Source: Paludibacteraceae bacterium
GTDB lineage: Bacteria; Bacteroidota; Bacteroidia; Bacteroidales; Paludibacteraceae
DNA: 37,583 nucleotides
Assembly: GCA_017480285.1 (NCBI GenBank)
Contig: JAFVAX010000060.1
Coordinates: forward strand, 1 to 37,583
Direction: 5' to 3'
The notes below the pieces were generated by a model. The model was given only the letters and a program-made list of their open reading frames with translations, was not told the DNA's origin and did not search any database. The position numbers were made by a program, and so were the translations under genes. Shown piece after piece: positions 14,430 through 23,802 of the stretch; within the stretch, counting starts at the first letter, position 1, and each line of letters starts with the position of its first letter.

Positions 14430-16007
14430 ATGACAAAACATTATGATATACTCATTATCGGTGGCGGTGTTGCCGGTATGAGTTTTGCGCTGAAGATGGC
14501 GCGTGAGAAAAAGTATTCAATTGCATTATGCTGCAAAACGACCCTTGATGAGGCAAATACCCAAAAAGCTCAAGGCGGTGTGGCAAGCGTTACCAACCTG
14601 CTTGTTGACGATTTTGAGAAACATATTCACGATACGATGGTGGCTGGCGACTGGATTTCCGACCCGAAGGCTGTTCGTCAGGTCGTTACTCAGGCTCCTG
14701 AACAGATAAAAGAATTATTGAGTTGGGGTGTTAATTTTGATAGAAAAGAAGATGGCAGTTTTGACTTGCACCGTGAAGGCGGTCATTCGGAATTTCGTAT
14801 TCTGCACCATGCTGACGATACAGGTGCAGAGATACAGCGCGGGCTAATGAAGGCAGTTCGTGAGAATGAGATGATTGATGTGCTTGAAAATCATTTTGCT
14901 GTTGAGATAATTACACAGCATCATTTAGGTCAGCATGTAACCCGCCGAACTCCCGATATAGAATGTTATGGTGCATACATACTTAATCCTGAGACACAAA
15001 AGATTGATACCTACCTCTCCCGTATAACGCTTATGGCAACCGGTGGAACGGGTGCAGTCTATGCTACTACCACCAATCCTAATATCGCGACAGGTGACGG
15101 AACTGCGATGGCATACCGTGCAAAAGCAAAGGTTCAAGATATGGAGTTTGTGCAGTTTCACCCTACGGCTTTGTATAATCCCCAAGAGACCCATCCGGCA
15201 TATCTCATAACAGAAGCAATGCGTGGCTATGGAGGTATTTTGCGTTTGCCTAATGGTGAGGAGTTTATGCAGAAATACGACGAACGCTTGAGTCTTGCAC
15301 CGCGTGATATAGTGGCTCGTGCAATTGACAATGAGATGAAACTGCATGCCCTTGACCATGTATGTCTTGATGTAACACATAAAGATGCAGAGGAAACGAA
15401 GCATCATTTCCCTAATATCTATCAGAAATGTTTGAGTATAGGTATTGATATTACGAAAGACTACATACCTGTTGTGCCGAGTGCTCATTATCAATGTGGT
15501 GGAATAAAAGTTGATTTGGACGCTTGTTCTTCTATCAACCGCTTGTATGCTGTAGGCGAATGTTCTTGTACAGGTCTGCACGGTGGCAACCGCTTAGCTT
15601 CAAACTCACTTATTGAGGCTGTCGTTTATGCAGAAGCAGCAGCTAAGCATGCAAAGCATTGTATTGACCAATACGACTTCAACGACAATGTGCCCGAGTG
15701 GAACGATGAAGGCACTATGACCAATGAGGAGAAAGTGCTTATAAGTCAAGATATAAAGGAAGTAGGGCAGATAATGAGTACTTATGTCGGTATTGTTCGT
15801 TCCAACTTGCGTTTGCGTCGGGCTCTTGAGCGTTTGGATATTCTTTACGAAGAGACGGAGGACTTGTTCAAGCGGGTTAAGGCCACTCGTGATATATGCG
15901 AACTGAGGAACATAATCAGTACTGCATATCTCATTACTCGTTCCGCTCTTAATCGCAAGGAGAGTAGGGGACTGCACTATACTATTGACTATCCGCACAA
16001 AAGTTGA
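14430..16007 (+). CDS. nadB: L-aspartate oxidase (quinolinate/NAD synthesis)
   Basis: This 525-aa protein has the usual length of NadB. It oxidises L-aspartate to iminoaspartate, which NadA turns into quinolinate. Visible features: the FAD-binding GGGVAGMSFA at residues 11-20, the AQGGVAS motif, HREGGHSEFRILH, QFHPTALY, RDIVARAID and SAHYQCGGIKVD, then GECSCTGLHGGNRLASNSL for the second FAD contact, all typical of the succinate dehydrogenase/aspartate oxidase family. NadB rather than SdhA is chosen for length and the C-terminal helical bundle. nadA and nadC are not next to it. It has its own promoter behind an array of phased repeats that could be regulatory. Confidence 0.95.
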   Translation: MTKHYDILIIGGGVAGMSFALKMAREKKYSIALCCKTTLDEANTQKAQGGVASVTNLLVDDFEKHIHDTMVAGDWISDPKAVRQVVTQAPEQIKELLSWGVNFDRKEDGSFDLHREGGHSEFRILHHADDTGAEIQRGLMKAVRENEMIDVLENHFAVEIITQHHLGQHVTRRTPDIECYGAYILNPETQKIDTYLSRITLMATGGTGAVYATTTNPNIATGDGTAMAYRAKAKVQDMEFVQFHPTALYNPQETHPAYLITEAMRGYGGILRLPNGEEFMQKYDERLSLAPRDIVARAIDNEMKLHALDHVCLDVTHKDAEETKHHFPNIYQKCLSIGIDITKDYIPVVPSAHYQCGGIKVDLDACSSINRLYAVGECSCTGLHGGNRLASNSLIEAVVYAEAAAKHAKHCIDQYDFNDNVPEWNDEGTMTNEEKVLISQDIKEVGQIMSTYVGIVRSNLRLRRALERLDILYEETEDLFKRVKATRDICELRNIISTAYLITRSALNRKESRGLHYTIDYPHKS

Positions 16008-16076
16008 GGCTTCGTTAGTTTAATCGCACAATAAGTAGCCGTAAAATAATGTTTCCTAATAAAAAATTTGAATTTT

Positions 16077-16382
16077 ATGATAAAGCATATAGTTTTTTTT
16101 CGTTTGAAAGATGAAGCTGAAGGTCATAGCAAAGCAGAAAATGCACAGATTATAAAAGAAGGTCTGTTGTCGCTTAAGAGTAAGATTGACTGCCTTGTAG
16201 AAGAAACGGTCGGAATAAACATCCCGACCGCTCCTAATACGAATTATGATATTTGTCTTACTTGCATTTTCCGTTCTTGGGAAGACCTTAACACTTATGC
16301 CACACACCCCGAACACTTGAAAGTGGCAGCATACATAGGCAAGTGCAAGACCGATCGTGCCGCTTGTGACTACGAATATTAG
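16077..16382 (+). CDS. Dabb-family (stress-responsive A/B barrel) protein
   Basis: This 101-aa protein starts MIKHIVFFRLKDEAEG, the typical first strand of Dabb proteins, small dimeric ferredoxin-like alpha/beta barrels. The end NTYATHPEHLKVAAYIG is the equally typical Dabb HPxH motif. A TTG start three codons upstream is open but less likely. Members include plant stress proteins and a few cyclases; the bacterial role is generally unknown. The TAG stop overlaps the stop codon of the convergent DUF4139 gene, with no terminator between them. Confidence 0.88.
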   Translation: MIKHIVFFRLKDEAEGHSKAENAQIIKEGLLSLKSKIDCLVEETVGINIPTAPNTNYDICLTCIFRSWEDLNTYATHPEHLKVAAYIGKCKTDRAACDYEY

Positions 16383-17986
16383 AATACATAATTAAGTCGC
16401 CACTCTTTCGGATACTTGACTTGATAGGCAAGTGCCAGAGTCTTTGTTTCTCCCGCTTTGAGATTTATGTTCCACGAGAGTTTGCCTGTACGTTCGTTAT
16501 TGATAGCGGGTTCGGTCGTGGCAGACAGCAACTCAATTTGAATCTGTTTGTCAGAAGAAACGGGGTATTGGTCTGTAAGTTGTATATCTACATCCACTTT
16601 CTTGTTGTTGCGGACAGTGATAGTATATACTTCTGTGATAACTCTGTTTTTGCCAGAATCTTTTTTCTGTGATTGAGTGATTGATTTTTCGCGTTTGACT
16701 ACTATCTGCGGGTCATCTCCGAGGTTGAGTTGCAGACTGTCGGAAACGGAGTTTGTATTGAGTGTAGTCTCGCCAAGGAAAGTGTTTCCGAAGGTCAGCA
16801 TTGCTCGTCCGTTAAGAAGTCCGAGTTTCTGCCAGTTGGTAAGGTATGCAACTAGATATGTCTTGTCGTCAACTTTCGGAAGTGCGATATATTGATAAGC
16901 GATGTCGGTAATTGATTGTTGCTCAAGGGTGATAGTTTGTTTCTTACCGTTTCCTGCAAGGGTGTATGGCGTCTGTATTTTCCATTCCTTCATAATCTGC
17001 TGGTCTTCAGCAACTACGAGATCTTCTTCGAATCCATCGTATTCTTCAACTTCCGCAGTGCGGTCCATTGCCATTAGCATCGGTTCCGGCATCGCATACG
17101 ACTTGTTGGCAGAGCGATAAGTAGCAGCCTCTTCTTCTCTATGTTGGAGCACCCATTTGCCCATTGTCGGCGAGACATGTGAATGTGAGGGTGCTGCTGT
17201 TGACAATGTCAGTTTAACGCTTTTCCAATCAAACCCTGAAGTTTGTTGTACATCGGCTTTGAGTGTCAGTTTGGCGGGACCGCCAACTTTGTCGATCTGT
17301 ATGTCGTAATGCGGTGCCCAAGAAGCATCAGGGGCGAAGTATTTTACTTTAATTTCTGCTTTCTGTTCGCTTGCAGACATAAGCGTAACAACAAGTCTAC
17401 CGGTGCGTTGTTTGCCTTTGTTGGTGAGCGAGCGAACCTGACTTTCTAAACGGTTGATTTCTGCTTGTTGTTTTTCGATATCTTTATTTAAGGCTGTTTC
17501 CTTGTCTTTAAGTTCAATGTGGCGTTTGTTGAAGTATGCAAGACTTTGCTCTACTTGTTGTGTGGAAAGAGTTTTGTTGTTGTTAAAAACAAACTCAACG
17601 CCTGATTGTAGCAACTCTAATTGGGACTTGACCGACGATAGTTCGGCTTCCATATGAGCCTTTTGTGTCTTTATATTTTCAAGTGTGTCCAGATAAGGTT
17701 TGACAGCTTCTTCAACACTACCGGCTATAAAATCCTGACGGAATTGAAATGTTGCTATTTGTACATTCTTCGGGACAAGCAGTTGCAGACTTTCCACTTT
17801 TGTTTTGGGACTTAAGCCTATAAGTTCAATGCTATTCTCGCCCTTTTTCAGACTGACCTGTGTTTTCTGTAGCAGTTGTACACCCTGCGGAAAGATGGTA
17901 GCTTCGGTTGTTCCTACCTTTACTTCCGTTGCATTTGCCAATAATGCAAAAACAACAGAAAGGGATAAAATAAGAGTTTTTTTCAT
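16379..17986 (-). CDS. MuiA-like DUF4139 protein, exported
   Basis: This 535-aa protein has a signal peptide (MKKTLILSLSVVFALLANA). Next is a DUF4140-type N-terminal beta domain (EATIFPQGVQLLQKTQVSLKKGENSIELIGLSP), then a coiled coil at about 100-195 and a DUF4139 domain from about 205 to the end (KVKYFAPDASWAPHYDIQID, YQYIALPKVDDKTYLVAYLTNW, NEDQYPVSSD-like LTDQYPVSSDKQIQIE). This is the layout of mucoidy inhibitor A (MuiA) family proteins, which are widespread in Bacteroidota and have no established biochemical role. It is transcribed toward the Dabb gene and lies downstream of menA on the same strand; the 66-bp gap has no consensus promoter with proper spacing. Confidence 0.88.
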   Translation of the reverse strand: MKKTLILSLSVVFALLANATEVKVGTTEATIFPQGVQLLQKTQVSLKKGENSIELIGLSPKTKVESLQLLVPKNVQIATFQFRQDFIAGSVEEAVKPYLDTLENIKTQKAHMEAELSSVKSQLELLQSGVEFVFNNNKTLSTQQVEQSLAYFNKRHIELKDKETALNKDIEKQQAEINRLESQVRSLTNKGKQRTGRLVVTLMSASEQKAEIKVKYFAPDASWAPHYDIQIDKVGGPAKLTLKADVQQTSGFDWKSVKLTLSTAAPSHSHVSPTMGKWVLQHREEEAATYRSANKSYAMPEPMLMAMDRTAEVEEYDGFEEDLVVAEDQQIMKEWKIQTPYTLAGNGKKQTITLEQQSITDIAYQYIALPKVDDKTYLVAYLTNWQKLGLLNGRAMLTFGNTFLGETTLNTNSVSDSLQLNLGDDPQIVVKREKSITQSQKKDSGKNRVITEVYTITVRNNKKVDVDIQLTDQYPVSSDKQIQIELLSATTEPAINNERTGKLSWNINLKAGETKTLALAYQVKYPKEWRLNYVF

Positions 17987-18052
17987 AGTTGAATCAAATT
18001 TAATTAGTTATTATGGAAAATATAATACAAGAAATATGCCAATAATGATTTT

Positions 18053-18931
18053 TTAGAAGCAAGCGAGTATCGCTATACATATTGTAGTAAACATCAAAAC
18101 AGGCATTTGCAGGTCTAATTGCTCACTTTTGTGGGTAAAGATATACCAAAGATGCCAAAGAATTACAGGCAGGGCAATCAAGGTCAAGTATTTATGAATA
18201 TATGCAAACAAAATAAAACAACCAACGAGTAAAAGGGTATGGTATATTTTTCCGCCGGTTGGTCCTAAGATTGAGGCAAAAGTTTTTTTGCCGTGAGCCT
18301 TGTCGTTGCTCATATCCCGTATGTTGTTGAGGTTCAACACTCCCACAATAGGCATTGCTATTGCTACGGCGGCTACGACACATTCTGCTGTTATGGTGTT
18401 TGATTGCAGATAAAAACTACCCATTGTGCTTAAGAGTCCGAAAAATAAGAAAACACCGATATCTCCGAGTCCCTTGTAGCCGTAGTTATGTTTGCCAAGG
18501 GTATAGGTTATGGCACCAATGATAGCAAGTGCTCCTAAAAGCAGAAAGACAAGACTTTGAGTACATAGCAGAGTGCCAAATGAAATCCACACAAGTGTTG
18601 TACCGAAAAGAACGGACAGACAAATAAAAGTAAGAATCATATATTTCATTTGTATTTCGGTTATCAAACCTGCTTGCAGACCGTATGCCACGCGTGCTGT
18701 TTGGTCGGTATCAGTGCCTTTTTGTGCATCGCCAAGTTCGTTGCATAAGTTGCTTAGTATCTGTAATGATAATGTCGTAAATATCGCAAAAACGAAGATA
18801 AGCACTGTCCTTAAGTCGGTAAAACTCAAGTTTGAATAATGGTAGGCAAGGCCTGTACCAAGTATTATGCCTGACATCGATAAAGGCAATGTGCGAAGCC
18901 TAAAAGATTTTATGTATTTGCCAACTGACAT
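18053..18931 (-). CDS. menA: 1,4-dihydroxy-2-naphthoate polyprenyltransferase (menaquinone synthesis)
   Basis: This 292-aa UbiA-superfamily membrane protein has eight or nine hydrophobic helices. It attaches the polyprenyl chain to 1,4-dihydroxy-2-naphthoate, giving demethylmenaquinone. The start SVGKYIKSFRLRTLPLSMSGIILG is typical of MenA. The first Asp-rich motif is NLCNELGDAQKGTDTDQTAR and the second is NNIRDMSNDKAHGKKTFA at about residues 205-222, both binding Mg-diphosphate. NELGD in place of NDxxD is a usual MenA variant. The other men genes are absent here. The upstream antiporter gene ends 4 bp before this start, so the two are probably co-transcribed. Confidence 0.9.
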   Translation of the reverse strand: MSVGKYIKSFRLRTLPLSMSGIILGTGLAYHYSNLSFTDLRTVLIFVFAIFTTLSLQILSNLCNELGDAQKGTDTDQTARVAYGLQAGLITEIQMKYMILTFICLSVLFGTTLVWISFGTLLCTQSLVFLLLGALAIIGAITYTLGKHNYGYKGLGDIGVFLFFGLLSTMGSFYLQSNTITAECVVAAVAIAMPIVGVLNLNNIRDMSNDKAHGKKTFASILGPTGGKIYHTLLLVGCFILFAYIHKYLTLIALPVILWHLWYIFTHKSEQLDLQMPVLMFTTICIAILACF

Positions 18932-18935
18932 ATCT

Positions 18936-19913
18936 TTAAGCGACTATAGTGGTTTGATAAATACGATACACTAAATATATTGTATATAAGCAAAGCAGAA
19001 TAAGTCCTTCCCACCGTTTAATACTTTTCTCTTTGTTGGTCATAACAAATACCCATACCAAAATAGCACCAACCAATGCCATCAAAGAGTCGAGAGCCAA
19101 ACCTTCGTATGCCGGCAGAGGGCGAATGGCGGCACTCGCACCTAAAATTAAAAATACATTGAAAATGTTGCTTCCAACAACATTGCCGATTGCAAGGTCG
19201 CTGTTGTGTTTGTATGCCGCCATAACTGAGGTGGCAAGTTCCGGTAACGAAGTGCCGAGTGCGACAATAGTAAGGCCTATAATAGAATCAGGTATCCCTA
19301 TTTTTGATGCGATACTTGTGGCTGAATGAACTATTGATTGTCCGCCTAAGGTCAAACAGATAAGTCCTCCCAAGATAAGTAATATCGCCTTCCAAATAGG
19401 GATGGACACATAAGTGCTATCCGAAGCTTCTTTTTTGCGTAATCTAAAAGTGAACCACAAGAAAATGATAAACACAACAAGCAGTGCAATACCGTTTCCG
19501 CGACTTATAGTTCCGTCAAAAACTGTAAAAGCAACCACCATAATGGCAGAACCAATCATAAACGGAATATCAAACTTTCTTGAGGCTTTTTTTGACACAA
19601 GAGGATATACAAGTGAAGAGCAACCCAGTATGACAAAAATGTTTATAATGTTACTGCCGATGATGTTAGTAATGGCAATATCTGTAACTCCTTTTGCTAC
19701 AGATACCATATTGACTACAAACTCGGGCATTGAAGTGCCAAAAGCTACGACTGTTAAGCCAATAACTAAGTCGCTGATATTAAGTCGCTTTGCTAATCCT
19801 GCTGCACCGTCAATGAGAAAATCGGCACCCTTTATCAAAAGTACAAAACCAACAATGAGCAGGATTGTTAGTCCCCAAGTGGTGTCTAAATGTGAAAAAA
19901 GTGTATCAAACAT
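18936..19913 (-). CDS. Calcium/sodium (cation) antiporter, CaCA/YrbG family
   Basis: This 325-aa inner-membrane protein has about ten hydrophobic helices in two inverted halves. Each half carries the CaCA alpha-repeat: VVAFGTSMPEFVVNMVS with NIIGSNIINIFVILG in the first, VALGTSLPELATSVMA with NVVGSNIFNVFLILG in the second. These contain the acidic GTSxPE residues that bind Ca2+ and Na+. It should expel Ca2+ in exchange for Na+ or K+. The length fits the bacterial YrbG group. It lies just upstream of menA (4-bp gap) and follows rpsP on the same strand, after a terminator. Confidence 0.9.
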   Translation of the reverse strand: MFDTLFSHLDTTWGLTILLIVGFVLLIKGADFLIDGAAGLAKRLNISDLVIGLTVVAFGTSMPEFVVNMVSVAKGVTDIAITNIIGSNIINIFVILGCSSLVYPLVSKKASRKFDIPFMIGSAIMVVAFTVFDGTISRGNGIALLVVFIIFLWFTFRLRKKEASDSTYVSIPIWKAILLILGGLICLTLGGQSIVHSATSIASKIGIPDSIIGLTIVALGTSLPELATSVMAAYKHNSDLAIGNVVGSNIFNVFLILGASAAIRPLPAYEGLALDSLMALVGAILVWVFVMTNKEKSIKRWEGLILLCLYTIYLVYRIYQTTIVA

Positions 19914-19940
19914 TATTTACCAAAAATTATATTATGCTAT

Positions 19941-19984
19941 AAAAAACAGATGGAACAGATGGCAAAGCATCCGTATCCATCTGT
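19941..19984 (-). terminator. Terminator of rpsP
   Basis: On the minus strand, arms TCCATCTGT partner ACAGATGGA (19946-19954 and 19976-19984), with inner complementarity GATG/CATC. The downstream side ends in a T6 run. It separates rpsP from the antiporter gene. Confidence 0.6.
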
Positions 19985-20005
19985 ATAGAAAAACAATATG
20001 AATGT

Positions 20006-20527
20006 TTATTCTGCGGCGGGTGCTTCAGCAGTAGCCTCTTTTGCGGCTTCAGCCTCTGCCTCAAGAGCTGCTTGTTTCTTTTTTGCAACTTCTGCAGCTT
20101 TTGCCTTATTGCTTTCTACTTCTTGTGCCAAACGAGCCTTTTGAACTTCAGCTTTCTTCTGTTGCTCAGCATTAGCAATCTTGCCGTTTTTGGCATCTTT
20201 TTGTGCTTTCCAAGCATCAAAGCGTTTTTGTGCTTCGGCTTCGTTGAAAGCTCCTTTCTTAACACCACCTTGCAAGTGTTTCATCAGAAGAACACCTTCG
20301 TCAGAGAGAATGTTGCGAACAGTGTCGGTTGGTTGAGCACCAACATTTACCCAATAGAGAGCACGCTCAAAATCAAGTACAACAGTTGAAGGATTTGTGT
20401 TAGGATTGTATGAGCCAAGACGCTCAATGTACTTACCATCACGCGGAGCGCGAGAGTCGGCTACCACAATGTGATAATACGCATAGTCCTTATGACCATG
20501 ACGCGATAAACGAATTTTCGTTGCCAT
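20006..20527 (-). CDS. rpsP: 30S ribosomal protein S16
   Basis: This 173-aa protein starts [20 protein letters not shown], the conserved S16 start. [18 protein letters not shown] and [22 protein letters not shown] follow, completing the roughly 85-residue S16 core. The remaining residues are a Lys/Ala/Glu-rich tail ([17 protein letters not shown] end) typical of Bacteroidota S16. An extension to a GTG at 20569 is open but precedes the family start and is rejected. It is single here; rimM and trmD, its usual partners elsewhere, are not adjacent. It has its own promoter and a terminator. Confidence 0.96.
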   Translation of the reverse strand: MATKIRLSRHGHKDYAYYHIVVADSRAPRDGKYIERLGSYNPNTNPSTVVLDFERALYWVNVGAQPTDTVRNILSDEGVLLMKHLQGGVKKGAFNEAEAQKRFDAWKAQKDAKNGKIANAEQQKKAEVQKARLAQEVESNKAKAAEVAKKKQAALEAEAEAAKEATAEAPAAE

Positions 20528-20560
20528 TGTTAAAAATACTAAATTTAAGTTAATGGATAT

Positions 20561-20576
20561 GCTTTTCACGAAAAGC
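20561..20576 (-). promoter_or_regulatory. Short hairpin at the 5' end of the rpsP transcript
   Basis: GCTTTT-CGTG-AAAAGC (minus strand) has a 6-bp stem with a 4-nt loop. Its first base is 4 nt from the TAnnTTTG element, so the transcript may begin inside or at this hairpin. Such 5'-terminal stems can protect mRNA; a role is inferred. Confidence 0.4.
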
Positions 20577-20579
20577 GTA

Positions 20580-20611
20580 CAAAATTACAAAAAAAACTTT
20601 GATTTTCCAAA
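20580..20611 (-). promoter_or_regulatory. Promoter of rpsP
   Basis: On the minus strand TTTG (20611-20608), a 20-bp spacer and TAATTTTG (20587-20580) match the consensus. It is divergent from the pckA promoter. Confidence 0.75.
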
Positions 20612-20674
20612 TTCTTTTCGTTTTTCTATTTTGTTACTGAATTATATATTTATTTTGACAACTTTTGTTTGCAA

Positions 20675-20706
20675 TTTGATTATTTCTTTTTTTTTTCGTA
20701 TATTTG
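20675..20706 (+). promoter_or_regulatory. Promoter of pckA
   Basis: TTTG (20675-20678), a 20-bp spacer and TATATTTG (20699-20706) match the consensus, about 44 bp from the start codon. Confidence 0.78.
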
Positions 20707-20750
20707 TACGATTTTATTGAAAAACTAATTAAAATTTAATATAAACAACA

Positions 20751-22355
20751 ATGAAAAGTCTTGATTTAACCAAGTATGGTATCGTGGGCGCAACTGTTAA
20801 AGCCCACAACCCAAGTTATGAATTCCTTTTTGAGGAAGAAACCAATCCTGCGCTGACAGGTTATGAAAAAGGTCAACTGACTGAACTCGGTGCTGTAAAT
20901 GTAATGACCGGTATCTATACAGGTCGCTCGCCTAAGGATAAATATATCGTTATGGACGAGAACTCGAAAGATACAGTATGGTGGACAACACCTGAATATA
21001 AGAACGACAACCACCCAATGTCCGAAGAGGTTTGGGCAAAAGTAAAAGAGTTGGCAGTTAAGGAATTGTGCAACAAAGAGTTGTATGTTGTTGATGCTTT
21101 CTGTGGCGCTAACAAAGACACTCGCATGGCTGTTCGTTTTATTGTTGAAGTTGCTTGGCAGGCTCACTTTGTTGAGAATATGTTTATTAAACCATCAGCA
21201 GAAGAACTTGAGAACTTCACCCCTGACTTTGTTATCTACAATGCTTCACTTGCCAAAGTAGAGAACTACAAAGAACTCGGTTTGAACTCAGAGACTTGCG
21301 TTGCTTTCAACACTACTTCTCGTGAGCAGGTTATTCTTAACACTTGGTATGGTGGTGAAATGAAGAAAGGTATGTTCTCAATGATGAACTACTATTTGCC
21401 ACTTCGCGGTATTGCTTCAATGCACTGCTCCGCTAATACTGATATGGAAGGCAAGAACACTGCTATCTTCTTCGGTCTTTCAGGTACAGGCAAAACAACC
21501 CTCTCGACCGATCCGAAGCGTTTGCTCATCGGTGATGACGAGCACGGATGGGACGACAACGGCGTGTTCAACTTCGAAGGTGGTTGCTATGCAAAAGTTA
21601 TCAACCTCGACAAAGAGTCAGAGCCTGATATCTATAACGCTATCCGTCGCAATGCCTTGCTTGAGAATGTTACAGTTGATGAGAACGGCAAGATTAACTT
21701 TGCTGACAAGTCAGTTACAGAAAACACTCGCGTAAGCTATCCTATCAACCATATTGAGAAGATTGTTCGCCCGATAAGTGCAGGTCCTGCAGCTGAGAAT
21801 GTTATCTTCCTTTCAGCTGATGCCTTCGGCGTTTTGCCGCCGGTATCAATCCTTACTCCGGAACAAACAAAATACTATTTCCTCAGTGGTTTTACTGCTA
21901 AACTTGCAGGAACAGAGCGTGGTATTACCGAGCCGACACCTACTTTCTCTGCTTGCTTCGTACAAGCCTTCCTTGAGCTTCATCCTACCAAATATGCAGA
22001 GGAGCTTGTTAAAAAAATGGAGAAATCAGGAGCAAAAGCATATCTTGTAAATACAGGTTGGAACGGAACAGGCAAGCGTATCTCTATTCGCGACACACGC
22101 GGTATCATTGACGCTATCCTTGACGGTTCTATTAAGAGTGCTCCTACCAAAAAGATTCCTTTCTTCGATTTTGAGGTACCGACACAACTTCCGGGTGTAG
22201 ATCCGAAGATACTTGATCCTCGTGATACTTATGCTGACGCTGCTCAATGGGAAGAGAAAGCTAAAGACCTCGCAGGTCGTTTCATTAAGAACTTTGCAAA
22301 ATACGAAGGCAATGCCGCAGGTAAGGCTCTCGTAGCAGCAGGTCCGAAACTTTAA
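20751..22355 (+). CDS. pckA: ATP-dependent phosphoenolpyruvate carboxykinase
   Basis: This 534-aa protein has the usual length of ATP-type PEPCK. It interconverts oxaloacetate plus ATP with PEP, CO2 and ADP. The P-loop [14 protein letters not shown] (Lys248) and the metal-binding [22 protein letters not shown] are clear, as are [11 protein letters not shown] for oxaloacetate contact and [16 protein letters not shown] near the adenine site. In anaerobic Bacteroidota it usually runs toward oxaloacetate, feeding succinate and propionate formation while gaining ATP. The enolase gene follows 42 bp later without a promoter, so the two steps around PEP are probably co-transcribed. Confidence 0.97.
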   Translation: MKSLDLTKYGIVGATVKAHNPSYEFLFEEETNPALTGYEKGQLTELGAVNVMTGIYTGRSPKDKYIVMDENSKDTVWWTTPEYKNDNHPMSEEVWAKVKELAVKELCNKELYVVDAFCGANKDTRMAVRFIVEVAWQAHFVENMFIKPSAEELENFTPDFVIYNASLAKVENYKELGLNSETCVAFNTTSREQVILNTWYGGEMKKGMFSMMNYYLPLRGIASMHCSANTDMEGKNTAIFFGLSGTGKTTLSTDPKRLLIGDDEHGWDDNGVFNFEGGCYAKVINLDKESEPDIYNAIRRNALLENVTVDENGKINFADKSVTENTRVSYPINHIEKIVRPISAGPAAENVIFLSADAFGVLPPVSILTPEQTKYYFLSGFTAKLAGTERGITEPTPTFSACFVQAFLELHPTKYAEELVKKMEKSGAKAYLVNTGWNGTGKRISIRDTRGIIDAILDGSIKSAPTKKIPFFDFEVPTQLPGVDPKILDPRDTYADAAQWEEKAKDLAGRFIKNFAKYEGNAAGKALVAAGPKL

Positions 22356-22388
22356 TATGTAAAAATTTAATTCTTAAATCTTTAATAA

Positions 22389-23705
<1,317 letters not shown>

Positions 23706-23732
23706 GAGCAAGCGATTTGCTGAATTTTACTG

Positions 23733-23763
23733 AATGTATCAGCCAAATATTGGCTGATACATT
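23733..23763 (+). terminator. Hairpin downstream of eno
   Basis: Arms AATGTATCAGCCAA and TTGGCTGATACATT form a 14-bp perfect stem with a 3-nt loop. The T-run after it is weak (TGTTAATG), so it may be a partial terminator or a 3'-end stabiliser of the pckA-eno mRNA. Confidence 0.6.
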
Positions 23764-23799
23764 TGTTAATGTTTTATGCTTTTGTTAATGCTTTATAAT
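23762..23799. repeat. 19-bp tandem duplication upstream of secreted protein gene
   Basis: TTTGTTAATGTTTTAT (23762-23777) and TTTGTTAATGCTTTAT (23781-23796) differ at one base and repeat with a 19-bp period. The first copy overlaps the end of the eno hairpin; the second ends a few bases before the ATG at 23803. Confidence 0.7.
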
Positions 23800-23802
23800 A
23801 CA

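Noticed and set aside
14925..15581. 218-aa open frame antisense to nadB
   Set aside because: Fully covered by nadB, with no promoter or recognisable domain.
17995..18002. TAAATTTG before the DUF4139 gene as a promoter
   Set aside because: No TTTG at 19-21 bp, and it is only 8 bp from the start codon.
20528..20569. GTG-initiated N-terminal extension of S16
   Set aside because: S16 starts at MATKIRL in the family, and the extension covers the leader up to the 5' hairpin.
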